A stretch of 64,000 nucleotides of DNA, taken from contig NZ_PPQN01000042.1 in assembly GCF_002901995.1 (NCBI RefSeq), positions 1 through 64,000 on the forward strand, given 5' to 3'. The notes below the pieces were generated by a model, which had not been told where the DNA came from, searched no databases, and saw nothing but the letters and a program-made list of their open reading frames with translations. Positions 20,337 to 33,995 of this stretch are shown here, piece by piece. The position numbers and the translations under genes were made by a program. Every line of letters starts with the position of its first letter. Within the stretch, counting starts at the first letter, position 1. The DNA is from Staphylococcus coagulans (GTDB lineage: Bacteria > Bacillota > Bacilli > Staphylococcales > Staphylococcaceae).

Positions 20337-20456
20337 ATGAAAAAGTAAGCTTCATCTATTTGAATCTATTTTTTCATTATTGTTTTAATTATTCCTTTCG
20401 TTTTGAAACAAAGTGGTTATTCAACTTTCACTAATGACGTGTATTTTATTAAGTAA
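20337..20456 (+). pseudogene. Decayed small membrane-peptide ORF
   Basis: ATG at 20337, 7 bases after GGGAGG, reads MKK, a TAA (20346-20348), ASSI, a TGA (20361-20363), then an uninterrupted hydrophobic stretch IYFFIIVLIIPFVLK and SGYSTFTNDVYFIK to a TAA at 20454-20456. The in-frame protein-like sequence with one membrane helix and a retained SD suggests a gene of about 39 codons broken by two nonsense changes. The family was not recognised. It could instead be chance in AT-rich DNA, or the three-codon MKK ORF itself could be a regulatory leader. Confidence 0.45.
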
Positions 20457-20491
20457 ATAGAGAGTATCGTTTACCGTACTTTTTTATATCG

Positions 20492-20500
20492 TGTTATAAT
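20492..20500 (+). promoter_or_regulatory. Extended -10 promoter of lspA
   Basis: TGTTATAAT (20492-20500) is a perfect extended -10; a weak TTTACC lies at 20470-20475 (19-base spacer). It is 31 bases upstream of lspA. Confidence 0.55.
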
Positions 20501-20531
20501 GTAACGGTGATTAAAAGAAAGGAAAAATAAT

Positions 20532-21014
20532 ATGAAACGACAATATTATCTCGGGCTTTCAATATTGATAGTGGTTTTGATTTTGATTGCCGATCAAGTA
20601 ACTAAATTTGTGATTCGGACACAAATGGCAGTAGGTGAATCATTTAATGTGATTCCTCACTTTTTATCTATCACATCACATCGAAATAATGGCGCAGCTT
20701 GGGGCATATTAAGTGGTAAAATCACATTCTTTTACATTATTACAGTCATCATTCTCATTGCTTTAGTTGTATTTTTTATTAAAGAAGCTAAAAATCAAAT
20801 GATGATGCAAATTGCGATAAGCTTACTTTTTGCGGGTGCATTAGGTAATTTTATTGATCGCGTCCGTACAGGAGAAGTTGTAGACTTTGTAGATACGGTC
20901 ATATTTGGATATGATTTCCCAATTTTTAATATTGCTGATGCAAGTTTAACGATAGGTGTTATTTTGCTTGTGATTATATTACTTAAAGATCAGAACCAAA
21001 AAGGTGAGGTGTAA
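20532..21014 (+). CDS. lspA: Lipoprotein signal peptidase (signal peptidase II)
   Basis: Membrane aspartyl protease that removes the signal peptide of prolipoproteins after lipidation. It has four membrane helices in 160 residues. Conserved motifs: ADQVTK near residue 20, NNGAAWG, and the two catalytic-Asp regions GNFIDRVRTGEVVDFVD and FNIADASLTIG. SD AAAGGAAA. Followed 2 bases later by rluD, so the two are co-translated. The predicted lipoprotein at 44.5-45.1 kb would be a substrate. Confidence 0.95.
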   Translation: MKRQYYLGLSILIVVLILIADQVTKFVIRTQMAVGESFNVIPHFLSITSHRNNGAAWGILSGKITFFYIITVIILIALVVFFIKEAKNQMMMQIAISLLFAGALGNFIDRVRTGEVVDFVDTVIFGYDFPIFNIADASLTIGVILLVIILLKDQNQKGEV

Positions 21015-21016
21015 CA

Positions 21017-21934
21017 ATGGAAAAATATGAATTTACAATTGATAACGAAGCCCACCATTTACAACGTATAGACAAAATTTTGCCGGAATTTAACTCAGAG
21101 TGGTCTCGCAGTCAAATACAAGATTGGATTAAAGAAGGCTTAGTTCAAGTGAATGGGAAAACCATTAAATCTAATTATAAACTTAAAACAGGAGATCACA
21201 TAGAAGTAACGGAAAAAGAAGTGGTAGAGGCAGATATACAACCGGAAAATTTAAACTTAGATATTTATTATGAAGATGAAGATGTCGCAATCGTCTATAA
21301 ACCTAAAGGGATGGTCGTTCATCCATCAGCAGGGCACTACTCAGGGACGCTTGTAAATGGTTTGATGTATCAAATTAAAAACTTATCAGGCATTAATGGT
21401 GAAATTCGACCTGGGATTGTGCATCGTATTGACAAAGACACGTCGGGTTTATTAATGGTTGCTAAAAATGACGTGGCACATCGAAGTCTTGTTGAACAAT
21501 TAATGGCTAAAACGGTTACGCGTAAATATACAGCGCTTGTCCATGGTCATATTCCACATGAATTTGGCACGATAGATGCGCCCATAGGACGAAATAAAAA
21601 CGATAGACAGGCGATGGCAGTTGAAGATGACGGAAAAGAGGCTGTTACGCATTTTAATGTAATAGAAAATTTTAAAAACTACACATTAGTCGAATGTCAA
21701 TTAGAAACAGGACGTACACACCAAATTCGTGTTCATATGAAATATATCGGTTATCCGCTTGTAGGGGATCCTAAATATGGTCCTAAGAAAACGTTAGACA
21801 TCGGAGGTCAAGCGTTACATGCAGGTGTGATTGGATTTAATCATCCGCGTACAGGAGCGTATATTGAACGTGTAGCACCGTTACCCGAAACGTTTGAACA
21901 ATTATTAGGACAATTAAGAAAAGAAGAGAAATAA
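21017..21934 (+). CDS. rluD: RluD-family RNA pseudouridine synthase
   Basis: Pseudouridylates 23S rRNA; by homology it belongs to the RluA/RluC/RluD group (B. subtilis YlyB). It has an N-terminal S4 RNA-binding domain (about residues 15-75, QRIDKILPEFNSEWSRSQIQ), then the catalytic domain with the GIVHRIDKDTSGLL motif that contains the catalytic Asp, GRTHQIRVHM, and YPLVGDPKYG. It has 305 residues. The exact target uridines cannot be read from sequence. Expressed with lspA. Confidence 0.92.
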   Translation: MEKYEFTIDNEAHHLQRIDKILPEFNSEWSRSQIQDWIKEGLVQVNGKTIKSNYKLKTGDHIEVTEKEVVEADIQPENLNLDIYYEDEDVAIVYKPKGMVVHPSAGHYSGTLVNGLMYQIKNLSGINGEIRPGIVHRIDKDTSGLLMVAKNDVAHRSLVEQLMAKTVTRKYTALVHGHIPHEFGTIDAPIGRNKNDRQAMAVEDDGKEAVTHFNVIENFKNYTLVECQLETGRTHQIRVHMKYIGYPLVGDPKYGPKKTLDIGGQALHAGVIGFNHPRTGAYIERVAPLPETFEQLLGQLRKEEK

Positions 21935-22296
21935 GCTTAATTGCAGAGCGGATAATAATGATAATGGATGTGATTGACATCAAAAGGTCTAATAGTGAAT
22001 TTTTCTATCACGCATCACAATTATAAAATTAGAAAACTTACTATATAGGCTTTACAAGTCCTGTAAAAAGCGTTACCATTGTTTTAAGAAAAAATTATAA
22101 AAACAAACGTCTTTAATTTAGAGTCCTGTGAGGCTCAAAAGACATGAATAGAGAACGTAAAAATCTTTTCAATCCTAATAAGAATGTGTTTTAAACGTAC
22201 GAGAGACGTTAAAATGTTTCGATAGGGATATGACGAATTTTGCTTATTCTAAACTCGTGTCTATTAAAGACACGAGTTTTTTGTTAGGAGTGAATA
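21935..22296 (+). other. Leader region of the pyr operon
   Basis: 362 bases between rluD and pyrR. It holds a small hairpin at 22049-22071 (GCTTTACA/TGTAAAAAGC) and the first pyr attenuator. The operon promoter was not identified with confidence; a TTGACA at 21974-21979 lacks a good -10 at the right distance. Confidence 0.5.
22104..22282 (+). promoter_or_regulatory. PyrR-dependent attenuator in front of pyrR
   Basis: AGTCCTGTGAGGCT (22122-22135) matches the PyrR-binding loop consensus ARUCCNGNGAGGYU and sits atop a GTCTTT/AAAGAC stem (anti-antiterminator). AACGTCT (22107) can instead pair with AGACGTT (22205). The terminator is AACTCGTGTCT (22252-22262) with AGACACGAGTT (22268-22278) and a T-run to 22282. 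UMP-bound PyrR should promote termination. Confidence 0.85.
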
Positions 22297-22824
22297 ATGT
22301 TGGTTGAACGTGTGATTTTAGATGAATCGGCGATAAATCGTACGCTAACACGTATTGCTCATGAAATCTTAGAATATAATAAAGGATCAGACAATTTAGC
22401 GTTACTTGGTATTAAAACGCGTGGAGAGTATCTGGCAAAACGTATTCAACAAAAGATTCAACAAATTGAAGAAGTCGAAGTCCCAACTGGCACGATTGAT
22501 ATTACTGACTTTCGAGATGACATTGATGCAAGAAGTCAACAGTTAAATAAGACTTTTGAAATTAATGCAGACCTAACGAATCGCGTGGTCATCATCGTGG
22601 ATGATGTTTTATACACAGGTCGAACAGTTAGAGCCTCACTTGATGCGATTTTAATGTATACAAGACCTAAAAAGATAGGCCTTGCTACACTGGTCGATCG
22701 TGGTCATCGGGAGTTACCAATACGCGCTGACTTTGTTGGTAAAAATATACCGACTTCACATGAAGAATCTGTCAGTGTTTATTTAAATGAAATTGATCAA
22801 CGCAATGCCGTTGTCATCACATAA
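22297..22824 (+). CDS. pyrR: PyrR: pyr attenuation protein / uracil phosphoribosyltransferase
   Basis: UMP/UTP-sensing RNA-binding regulator of the pyr operon with secondary uracil phosphoribosyltransferase activity. Type I PRTase fold. The PRPP-binding motif is [17 protein letters not shown] near residue 100. The N-terminal segment has the family [18 protein letters not shown]. It has 175 residues. SD TTAGGAG, start 22297. First gene of the operon, flanked by its own attenuators. Confidence 0.96.
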   Translation: MLVERVILDESAINRTLTRIAHEILEYNKGSDNLALLGIKTRGEYLAKRIQQKIQQIEEVEVPTGTIDITDFRDDIDARSQQLNKTFEINADLTNRVVIIVDDVLYTGRTVRASLDAILMYTRPKKIGLATLVDRGHRELPIRADFVGKNIPTSHEESVSVYLNEIDQRNAVVIT

Positions 22825-22835
22825 AGCCTTTTAAT

Positions 22836-22986
22836 TCAGTACGAGAGACTGACAAAGGACGAGCACATCCTATTTGTATTCATTTTATGCTATTCAAATG
22901 TTGTATTTGTAAAAGTGATAATGAATGAAATGTAAAGATGTCAAACCTCAGTCTCTTACCTTAAAAAAGGTGAAGAGACTTTTTTT
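22836..22986 (+). promoter_or_regulatory. Second pyr attenuator, between pyrR and pyrP
   Basis: A strong terminator: AGTCTCTTACCTT (22950-22962) with AAGGTGAAGAGACT (22967-22980), then six T. An upstream AGAGACTGA (about 22845-22853) is complementary to TCAGTCTCT (22949-22957), the terminator's left arm, giving an antiterminator. The surrounding CAGTACGAGAGACTG hairpin resembles a variant PyrR loop. Confidence 0.75.
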
Positions 22987-23005
22987 ATGCGAAAGGAAGA
23001 AAACT

Positions 23006-24298
23006 ATGGAAAACGATCAAATGTTTAAACGTACCGTTCAACCGGTACTCGATGTGAATGAAAGACCAAAAGCGGGGCAGTGGGCATTTTTAAGTTTACA
23101 GCACTTGTTTGCGATGTTTGGTGCCACGGTACTTGTTCCGTTTCTCACTGGACTTCCAGTATCATCGGCCTTGCTTGCTTCAGGAATTGGTACATTATTC
23201 TACATATTAATAACGAAAGGAAAGATTCCTGCATACTTAGGCTCAAGTTTTGCTTTTATTACACCGATTATTACAGGTTTGAGCACAAATAGCTTAGGCG
23301 ATATGCTTGTCGCCTTATTCATGAGTGGTGTGATGTACGTCATTATTGGGATTGCCATTAAGTTAAGCGGTATTAACTGGTTAATGCATCTCTTACCACC
23401 CGTTGTAGTCGGTCCTGTCATTATGGTTATTGGTCTTAGTCTTGCACCAACTGCTGTTAATATGGCGATGTTTGAAAATGCAGGAGATATGAAAGGCTAC
23501 AACCTCAGTTATATTGCAGTTGCAGGCATTACATTATTAGTGACTTTGATTATTCAAGGATTTGCGAAAGGCTTCTTTTCTCTAATTCCTGTACTCATAG
23601 GTATTGTCGTGGGATATATTACAGCGATTATATTTGGAATAGTGGACTTTAAACCAGTTGAAAAAGCAGCATGGTTCCAGTTCCCGGATATTTACTTACC
23701 ATTTGCTGATTATCATCCTTCCATTCATCTCGGTTTGATTACCATCATGTTGCCCATTGTATTTGTAACAGTAAGTGAACATATTGGTCATCAAATGGTC
23801 ATCAATAAAATCGTAGGACGTAATTTCTTCGAAGATCCAGGTTTACATCGTTCAATCATTGGCGACGGGGTTTCAACAATGTTTTCAAGCATTATCGGTG
23901 GACCACCAAGTACAACTTACGGTGAAAACATTGGTGTGTTGGCCATTACAAAAATTTACAGTATTTATGTCATTGGTGGCGCTGCTGTATTTGCCATCAT
24001 GTTAGGGTTTGTAGGTAAATTTACAGCATTGATTTCATCTATCCCGACACCAGTAATGGGCGGTGTGTCTATATTGTTATTTGGAACAATCGCAGCGAGC
24101 GGTTTGAGAATGCTCGTAGAAAGCCAAGTGGATTTTGCTCAAAATCGTAATCTTGTCATTGCTTCAGTCATTTTAGTAATAGGAATTGGAAATATGATGC
24201 TTAACTTGTCTGATTTAGGTGTCAAATTAACTATTGAAGGTATGGCATTATCAGCAACAGCAGGTATTTTATTGAATTTACTCTTACCAAAACGATAA
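23006..24298 (+). CDS. pyrP: Uracil permease PyrP
   Basis: Nucleobase:cation symporter-2 family transporter importing uracil. Many hydrophobic segments over 430 residues. Family hallmarks are QHLFAMFGATVLVPFLTG, the substrate-site region TVSEHIGHQ (transport Glu) and STTYGENIGVLAITK. The open frame extends upstream to 22925 but that stretch contains the attenuator terminator; ATG 23006 with GAAAGGAAG as SD is the start. It supplies uracil salvage within a biosynthetic operon, as in other Firmicutes. Confidence 0.94.
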   Translation: MENDQMFKRTVQPVLDVNERPKAGQWAFLSLQHLFAMFGATVLVPFLTGLPVSSALLASGIGTLFYILITKGKIPAYLGSSFAFITPIITGLSTNSLGDMLVALFMSGVMYVIIGIAIKLSGINWLMHLLPPVVVGPVIMVIGLSLAPTAVNMAMFENAGDMKGYNLSYIAVAGITLLVTLIIQGFAKGFFSLIPVLIGIVVGYITAIIFGIVDFKPVEKAAWFQFPDIYLPFADYHPSIHLGLITIMLPIVFVTVSEHIGHQMVINKIVGRNFFEDPGLHRSIIGDGVSTMFSSIIGGPPSTTYGENIGVLAITKIYSIYVIGGAAVFAIMLGFVGKFTALISSIPTPVMGGVSILLFGTIAASGLRMLVESQVDFAQNRNLVIASVILVIGIGNMMLNLSDLGVKLTIEGMALSATAGILLNLLLPKR

Positions 24299-24305
24299 AC
24301 ATTAG

Positions 24306-25196
<891 letters not shown>

Positions 25197-25211
25197 GGGA
25201 GAGAATCGGAT

Positions 25212-26486
25212 ATGAAATTAATTCAAAATGCAAAAATGCTAGAAGCAGGTCAATTAAAAAAGGTAGATGTTTTGATTGAAGGTAAAACAATCAAGCAAAT
25301 TGCTGAATCAATAGAAGCAACAGATGAAATGACTATCATCGATGCAAAAGGTCATTTCTTATCTCCAGGGTTTATCGATGTCCATGTACATTTAAGAGAA
25401 CCTGGTGGTGAACATAAAGAAACGATTGAAACAGGAACGCGTGCAGCGGCTCGCGGTGGTTTTACAACTGTTTGTCCGATGCCTAATACAAAGCCTGTTC
25501 CTGACTCTATAGAAAATTTAACGCATTTGAATGAATTAATTGCTAAAAGTGCACATGTGCGTGTATTACCTTATGCTTCAATCACTGTAAGACAGGCTGG
25601 GAGAGAACATGTAGATTTTAAAGCACTTACAGAAAATGGTGCTTTTGCTTTTACGGATGACGGTGTTGGTGTCCAACAAGCTTCAATGATGTATGAAGCA
25701 ATGCAACAAGCTAAAGCTCAAAATAAAGCTGTCGTTGCCCACTGTGAAGACAATAGTTTGATTTATGGTGGTGCGATGCATGAAGGTAAGAGAAGTAAAG
25801 CGCTCGGTATCCCGGGGATTCCAAATATTTGTGAATCTGTCCAAATTGCCCGTGATGTTTTATTGAGTGAAGCAACAGGATGTCACTATCATGTTTGTCA
25901 TGTTTCGACAAAAGAAAGTGTACGCGTGATTAGAGATGCTAAAAAAGCAGGTATTCCAGTAACCGCAGAAGTCACACCTCATCATCTTTTACTAACAGAG
26001 GATGATATTCCAGGTGACAATGCAATCTATAAAATGAATCCGCCGCTAAGAAGTCACGAAGATAGAGCGGCATTATTAGAAGGTTTATTAGATGGCACAA
26101 TTGACTGCATTGCAACAGATCATGCGCCACACGCAGCAGAAGAAAAAGCGCAACCTATGACACGTGCACCATTTGGTATTGTGGGTAGTGAGACTGCATT
26201 CCCATTATTGTATACGCACTTTGTTAAAAATGGAGACTGGTCATTACAACAACTTGTAGACTACTTAACAACGAAACCTGCACAAACTTTTGATTTACCA
26301 TACGGTCGTTTAGAAGAAGGTAGCTTAGCAGATTTAACGTTGATTAACTTAGAAGACGAATACGAAATTAAAGCAGAAGACTTCTTGTCTAAAGCATCGA
26401 ATACACCATTCTTAGGAGAAAAAGTATACGGTAATCCTATTTTAACAATGGTAGAAGGACATATTTGTTATGAGGGGGCAAAATAA
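25212..26486 (+). CDS. pyrC: Dihydroorotase
   Basis: Zinc amidohydrolase that cyclises carbamoyl aspartate to dihydroorotate. TIM-barrel metal site: the HVHLREPG motif near residue 58, further metal histidines in VAHCEDN and [11 protein letters not shown], and the metal/catalytic Asp in [12 protein letters not shown]. It has 424 residues, type I (Bacillus-like). SD AGGGAGAG. Same transcript as pyrB (15-base gap) and carA (2-base gap). Confidence 0.96.
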   Translation: MKLIQNAKMLEAGQLKKVDVLIEGKTIKQIAESIEATDEMTIIDAKGHFLSPGFIDVHVHLREPGGEHKETIETGTRAAARGGFTTVCPMPNTKPVPDSIENLTHLNELIAKSAHVRVLPYASITVRQAGREHVDFKALTENGAFAFTDDGVGVQQASMMYEAMQQAKAQNKAVVAHCEDNSLIYGGAMHEGKRSKALGIPGIPNICESVQIARDVLLSEATGCHYHVCHVSTKESVRVIRDAKKAGIPVTAEVTPHHLLLTEDDIPGDNAIYKMNPPLRSHEDRAALLEGLLDGTIDCIATDHAPHAAEEKAQPMTRAPFGIVGSETAFPLLYTHFVKNGDWSLQQLVDYLTTKPAQTFDLPYGRLEEGSLADLTLINLEDEYEIKAEDFLSKASNTPFLGEKVYGNPILTMVEGHICYEGAK

Positions 26487-26488
26487 AG

Positions 26489-27589
26489 ATGTTTGAAAAA
26501 CGTTATCTCGTGTTAGAAGATGGCTCACATTATACTGGATTTAAATTAGGATCAGACCGCTTAACACAAGGGGAGATTGTTTTTAATACTGCAATGACAG
26601 GATATCAAGAAACAATTTCAGACCCTTCGTATACAGGGCAAATTATTACATTTACTTACCCACTTATTGGTAACTATGGGATTAATCGTGATGATTTCGA
26701 ATCATTGACGCCTACATTAAATGGTGTTGTGGTTAAAGAGGCTTGTACGACACCAAGTAATTTTCGGGCACAAAAGTCGATAGATGAAGTTTTGAAAGAA
26801 TACGACATTCCCGGTTTGAGTGGTGTAGATACAAGAAGTATTACGAAAAAAATTCGTCAGCATGGGGTTTTAAAAGCTGCTTTTGTAGACCATGAAACAG
26901 AAATTGATGAAATGATTCAAAAACTACAAACAATGACATTCCCTAGAACAGAGGTGCCAACAGTTTCTACAAAAACGCCTTATGTTTCAACGGGATTTGA
27001 TCTTCGCGTGGTACTTGTAGATTTCGGTAAAAAACAAAATATTGTGCGTGAATTGAACGCACGTGGCTGTGAAGTGACAGTCGTTCCTTATGATACATCA
27101 GCTAATGAAATTCTTAAAATGCGTCCAGATGGTGTCATGTTATCCAATGGACCTGGAGACCCAGAGGATGTCGAAGTTGCCCTTGAAATGATTAATGGTA
27201 TTTTAGGTAAAATTCCATTCTTCGGAATTTGTCTAGGCCATCAATTATTTGCCTTATCTCAAGGTGCAAAGTCATTCAAAATGAAGTTTGGTCACCGTGG
27301 TGCGAATCACCCAGTGAAAGATTTAAAAACTGGGAAAATTGCGCTTACGAGTCAAAACCATGGTTATGCCATTGATGCAGCATCTATTGAAAACACAGAT
27401 TTAGAGATTACACATATCGCTATAAATGACGGTACAGTTGAAGGACTTAAACATAAAACGTTACCTGCATTTTCGGTGCAATATCACCCAGAAGCATGTC
27501 CTGGACCAACAGATTCTAATTACTTATTCGATCAGTTTGTTGAAATGATGCAACAAAATAAACAAAAGGAGCGCGTTACTTATGCCTAA
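26489..27589 (+). CDS. carA: Carbamoyl-phosphate synthase small subunit
   Basis: Glutaminase subunit that supplies ammonia to CarB. N-terminal CPSase small-subunit domain, then class I glutamine amidotransferase domain with nucleophile Cys248 in GICLGHQL and the His-x-Glu of YHPEACPGP. It has 366 residues. SD GAGGGGGC at the pyrC end. Overlaps carB by 8 bases. As the only carAB pair in the window it may also serve arginine synthesis; other copies elsewhere cannot be excluded. Confidence 0.96.
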   Translation: MFEKRYLVLEDGSHYTGFKLGSDRLTQGEIVFNTAMTGYQETISDPSYTGQIITFTYPLIGNYGINRDDFESLTPTLNGVVVKEACTTPSNFRAQKSIDEVLKEYDIPGLSGVDTRSITKKIRQHGVLKAAFVDHETEIDEMIQKLQTMTFPRTEVPTVSTKTPYVSTGFDLRVVLVDFGKKQNIVRELNARGCEVTVVPYDTSANEILKMRPDGVMLSNGPGDPEDVEVALEMINGILGKIPFFGICLGHQLFALSQGAKSFKMKFGHRGANHPVKDLKTGKIALTSQNHGYAIDAASIENTDLEITHIAINDGTVEGLKHKTLPAFSVQYHPEACPGPTDSNYLFDQFVEMMQQNKQKERVTYA

Positions 27590-30500
27590 AAGAAATGACA
27601 TTGAAACGATTCTTGTGATAGGTTCAGGACCTATTATTATTGGTCAAGCAGCAGAATTTGATTACGCTGGCACACAAGCTTGTTTAGCACTTAAAGAAGA
27701 AGGTTATCGTGTCATTTTAGTGAACTCGAATCCTGCTACGATTATGACAGATAAGGAAATTGCGGATAAAGTCTATATTGAACCGTTAACACATGATTTT
27801 ATTGCACGTATCATACGTAAAGAACAACCTGATGCATTGCTGCCTACATTAGGTGGACAAACAGGATTAAACATGGCGATTGAACTTCACGAAAGCGGTG
27901 TGTTGGAATCAAATCATGTTCAACTTTTAGGTACAAAATTATCATCTATTGAACAGGCTGAAGACCGGGAATTATTCCGTAGCCTGATGAATGAACTGGA
28001 TGTGCCTGTACCAGAGAGTGATATTGTAAACACGCTTGAACAAGCAATCGAATTTAAAAATAAAGTCGGTTATCCATTAATCGTTCGTCCTGCATTCACA
28101 ATGGGAGGTACAGGTGGTGGTATTTGTCATAACGATGAGGAATTACATGAAGTCGTTTCTAATGGATTGAAATACAGCCCAGCAACGCAATGTTTAATTG
28201 AAAAATCAATAGCAGGCTTTAAAGAAATTGAATACGAAGTGATGCGTGATAAAAATGATAACGCAATTGTTGTATGTAATATGGAAAATATCGACCCCGT
28301 TGGTATTCATACAGGAGATTCAGTTGTTGTGGCACCAAGTCAAACACTATCAGATGTGGAATATCAAATGTTGCGCGATGTCTCTCTTAAAGTCATTCGT
28401 GCTTTAGGTATTGAAGGCGGTTGTAATGTTCAACTTGCCCTTGACCCACATTCAATGCAGTACTATATCATTGAAGTGAACCCACGTGTATCTCGTTCAT
28501 CAGCATTAGCTTCAAAGGCAACCGGCTATCCGATTGCAAAGCTCGCTGCTAAAATCGCTGTAGGTCTCACATTAGATGAAATGAAAAACCCTGTTACAGG
28601 GACATCTTATGCGGCATTTGAACCAAGTTTGGATTATATCGTATCAAAAATTCCACGTTTTCCATTTGATAAATTTGAAAAAGGTGAGCGCGAGCTTGGC
28701 ACACAAATGAAAGCAACTGGAGAAGTCATGTCAATCGGCCGTACGTATGAAGAATCATTATTAAAGGCGATTCGTTCACTGGAGTATGGCGTCCATCATT
28801 TAGGTTTACCTAACGGTGAATCCTATGATTTGGATTACATTAAATCTCGAATTCAAGCCCAAGATGATGAGCGTTTATTCTTTATTGGTGAAGCGATTCG
28901 CAGAGGAACAACACTTGAAGAACTTCACGAAATGACACGTATCGATTACTTCTTTTTAAATAAATTTAAAAACATCATCGACATGGAACATGCGTTAAAA
29001 GAAAACAAAGGGGATATCGATTATTTAAGATTTGCGAAGCGTTTTGGCTTCAGTGATCGTGTCATCGCACATCGCTTTGAAATGACAGAGGAAGCGGTAT
29101 ATCAACTACGTCAAGAACATCATATTAATCCAGTATATAAAATGGTGGATACATGTGCAGCTGAATTCGAATCTGCAACGCCGTATTATTATGGAACTTA
29201 CGAAGAAGAAAATGAGTCTATCGTTACAGAAAAAGAAAAAATTATTGTTCTAGGTTCAGGTCCGATTCGTATTGGTCAAGGTGTAGAGTTTGACTATGCA
29301 ACGGTACACGCAGTTTGGGCTATCCAAAATGCCGGCTATGAAGCTATTATCGTCAATAACAATCCAGAAACAGTGTCAACAGATTTCTCTATCTCAGATA
29401 AGCTTTATTTTGAGCCATTAACAGAAGAAGACGTTATGAACATTATTAACTTAGAACGTCCTAAAGGCGTTGTCGTTCAGTTTGGTGGTCAAACTGCAAT
29501 CAACCTTGCTGATAAATTAGCAAAATATGGTGTGGAAATTTTAGGAACATCATTAGAGAATTTAAATCGCGCTGAAGACAGAAAAGAGTTTGAAGCTTTG
29601 TTAAATCAAATCCAAGTGCCACAACCAAAAGGGAAAACAGCAACTTCAACTGAAGAAGCTTTGGCCAATGCGAGAGACATTGGTTATCCAGTAGTTGTAA
29701 GACCGTCTTACGTATTAGGCGGACGCGCAATGGAAATTGTTTATAACGATGACGAGTTAGAAAATTATATGAAAGAAGCGGTTAAAGCAAGCCCTGAACA
29801 TCCAGTATTAGTAGACCGTTACTTAACAGGTAAAGAAATAGAAGTCGATGCCATTTGTGATGGTGATACGGTTATTATACCGGGAATTATGGAACATATT
29901 GAACGTGCTGGTGTTCACTCTGGAGACTCCATTGCGGTATACCCACCACAAACATTAACTCAAGATGAAATCGATACGCTTGAAGCTTATACGATTAAAC
30001 TTGCAAAAGGCTTAAATGTCATCGGATTAATTAACATTCAGTTCGTCCTTGCACATGATGGGGTATATGTTTTAGAAGTGAACCCAAGATCAAGTCGCAC
30101 AGTCCCATTTTTAAGTAAAATCACTGAAATTCCAATGGCACAGCTCGCAATGAAAGCTATTATGGGACAGAAATTAGCAGAACTCGGTTTTGAACCCGGT
30201 ATTCAACCCTATCAAGAAGGGGTATTTGTTAAAGCCCCCGTATTTAGTTTTAATAAATTAAAAAATGTAGACATCACTTTAGGACCTGAAATGAAATCTA
30301 CAGGTGAAGTCATGGGACGCGATTTAACACTTGAAAAGGCGCTTTACAAAGGCTTAACAGCGGCAGGGATGGAAGTTAAAGATTATGGAACGGTATTAAT
30401 CACTGTGAGTGATAAAGATAAAGACGAAATGGTCAAAATTGCAAAGCGTCTGAATGAAGTTGGGTATAAAATTATAGCGACAGAAGGCACAGCTAAAAAA

Positions 30501-30755
30501 TTAGCTGAGCATGCGATTAAAGTGCAAACGGTTGATAAAATTGGTGGTCATGACGATCTTATCACAAAGATTCAAAACGGCGATGTTCAAATCGTTATTA
30601 ACACAATGACTAAAGGTAAAACAATCGAAAGAGACGGTTTCCAAATTCGTCGCGCATCAGTAGAAAATGGTGTGCCATGTCTCACATCACTTGATACAGC
30701 AAATGCATTAACGAATGTGATTGAAAGTATGACATTCTCTATGAGAAATATGTAG
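27582..30755 (+). CDS. carB: Carbamoyl-phosphate synthase large subunit
   Basis: Makes carbamoyl phosphate from bicarbonate, ammonia and two ATP. The two homologous halves are visible: [19 protein letters not shown] at the start and [18 protein letters not shown] near residue 560. Each half has an ATP-grasp domain ([15 protein letters not shown] and [15 protein letters not shown]). The C-terminal MGS-like allosteric domain (about 930-1057) includes [12 protein letters not shown]. It has 1057 residues. SD AAAAGGAGCG. Coupled to carA by overlap and followed by pyrK. Confidence 0.97.
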   Translation: MPKRNDIETILVIGSGPIIIGQAAEFDYAGTQACLALKEEGYRVILVNSNPATIMTDKEIADKVYIEPLTHDFIARIIRKEQPDALLPTLGGQTGLNMAIELHESGVLESNHVQLLGTKLSSIEQAEDRELFRSLMNELDVPVPESDIVNTLEQAIEFKNKVGYPLIVRPAFTMGGTGGGICHNDEELHEVVSNGLKYSPATQCLIEKSIAGFKEIEYEVMRDKNDNAIVVCNMENIDPVGIHTGDSVVVAPSQTLSDVEYQMLRDVSLKVIRALGIEGGCNVQLALDPHSMQYYIIEVNPRVSRSSALASKATGYPIAKLAAKIAVGLTLDEMKNPVTGTSYAAFEPSLDYIVSKIPRFPFDKFEKGERELGTQMKATGEVMSIGRTYEESLLKAIRSLEYGVHHLGLPNGESYDLDYIKSRIQAQDDERLFFIGEAIRRGTTLEELHEMTRIDYFFLNKFKNIIDMEHALKENKGDIDYLRFAKRFGFSDRVIAHRFEMTEEAVYQLRQEHHINPVYKMVDTCAAEFESATPYYYGTYEEENESIVTEKEKIIVLGSGPIRIGQGVEFDYATVHAVWAIQNAGYEAIIVNNNPETVSTDFSISDKLYFEPLTEEDVMNIINLERPKGVVVQFGGQTAINLADKLAKYGVEILGTSLENLNRAEDRKEFEALLNQIQVPQPKGKTATSTEEALANARDIGYPVVVRPSYVLGGRAMEIVYNDDELENYMKEAVKASPEHPVLVDRYLTGKEIEVDAICDGDTVIIPGIMEHIERAGVHSGDSIAVYPPQTLTQDEIDTLEAYTIKLAKGLNVIGLINIQFVLAHDGVYVLEVNPRSSRTVPFLSKITEIPMAQLAMKAIMGQKLAELGFEPGIQPYQEGVFVKAPVFSFNKLKNVDITLGPEMKSTGEVMGRDLTLEKALYKGLTAAGMEVKDYGTVLITVSDKDKDEMVKIAKRLNEVGYKIIATEGTAKKLAEHAIKVQTVDKIGGHDDLITKIQNGDVQIVINTMTKGKTIERDGFQIRRASVENGVPCLTSLDTANALTNVIESMTFSMRNM

Positions 30756-30766
30756 GAGGTTAAGTT

Positions 30767-33144
<2,378 letters not shown>

Positions 33145-33157
<13 letters not shown>

Positions 33158-33753
33158 TTGCAAAATCATTATTAGATATTGAAGCAGTTTCTTTATCTCC
33201 AAACGAGATGTTTACATGGAGCTCGGGTATCAAATCGCCGATATACTGTGATAATCGTGTGACGTTAGGTTATCCTGAAGTACGTGAAGCAATCCGTGAT
33301 GGTTTAATACAACTTATTGAAAAACACTTTCCAGATGTTGAAGTTGTTTCTGGAACAGCAACTGCGGGCATTCCACATGCAGCCTATATCTCAGATAAAA
33401 TGAGTTTGCCGATGAATTATGTACGCTCAAAAAGTAAAAGTCATGGTAAGCAAAACCAAATAGAAGGTGCATTCAGTAACAATAAAAAAGTAGTGGTTGT
33501 GGAAGATTTAATTTCGACGGGTGGTTCATCGATTACAGCAGTTAATGCTTTACGTGAAGCAGGAGCGGATGTATTAGGTGTCGTTGCCATCTTTACATAC
33601 GGATTAAGTAAAGCTGATGAAATGTTTAAAGATGCCAAAGTGCCTTTTTATACGTTGAGTCATTACGATGAGTTAATCGAAGTTGCGCAAGCTGAAGGTA
33701 AAATCTCAGAAGCAGATATTGAAACATTAATTAATTGGCGTAATCAACTTTAA
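33145..33753 (+). CDS. pyrE: Orotate phosphoribosyltransferase
   Basis: Adds ribose 5-phosphate from PRPP to orotate. The PRPP motif is [18 protein letters not shown] near residue 114. The flexible-loop lysines ([11 protein letters not shown]) and an N-terminal [12 protein letters not shown] motif are present. It has 202 residues. Overlaps pyrF by 13 bases and is the last gene of the operon, followed by a clear terminator. Confidence 0.96.
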
Positions 33754-33771
33754 TTGAGAGATACGCAATAG

Positions 33772-33817
33772 AAAGAGCGGGATAAGAAAATCAATTTGGT
33801 TGCTATCCCGCTTCTTT
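33772..33817 (+). terminator. Terminator of the pyr operon
   Basis: AAAGAGCGGGATA (33772-33784) pairs with TATCCCGCTTCTTT (33804-33817) with one bulged T; a T-rich tract follows. Confidence 0.85.
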
Positions 33818-33905
33818 ATATTTATCGTTTCATTATGGTATCGCTATTATATTCGATACTATAAGGATTGATGGGTTGTATTCATGTATATAAGGAGAGG
33901 TATAA

Positions 33906-33995
33906 TTATTTTAAATACCAACGTAAAAATAACCAGCCACCCACAATAATTAAAAGCATTACTAAAAGTGGTATTAATAAATTCATGCTAATCAT
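33906..33995 (-). CDS. Small membrane protein (29 aa), unrecognised
   Basis: Minus-strand ORF starting Met-Ile-Ser-Met-Asn, with one continuous hydrophobic helix (LLIPLLVMLLIIVGGWLF) and the basic end LRWYLK. GGAGGT lies 6 bases upstream of the ATG on the minus strand (plus-strand 34001-34007), an excellent ribosome-binding site. It is below usual annotation length cut-offs. It could be a membrane peptide of the type found in small toxins or in regulators of membrane complexes; no function is claimed. It faces the end of the pyr operon. Confidence 0.6.
   Translation of the reverse strand: MISMNLLIPLLVMLLIIVGGWLFLRWYLK

Larger units (their letters stand above)
20196..20531 (+). other. Intergenic region ileS-lspA
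   Basis: 336 bases. It holds a perfectly paired hairpin (20298-20329), a decayed small ORF (20337-20456) and an extended -10 promoter for lspA. The first 100 bases after ileS show nothing identifiable; no canonical terminator with a T-run was found. Confidence 0.6.

Noticed and set aside
22925-23005. N-terminal extension of PyrP
   Set aside because: It would translate through the attenuator terminator; ATG 23006 has a proper SD and matches the family start.
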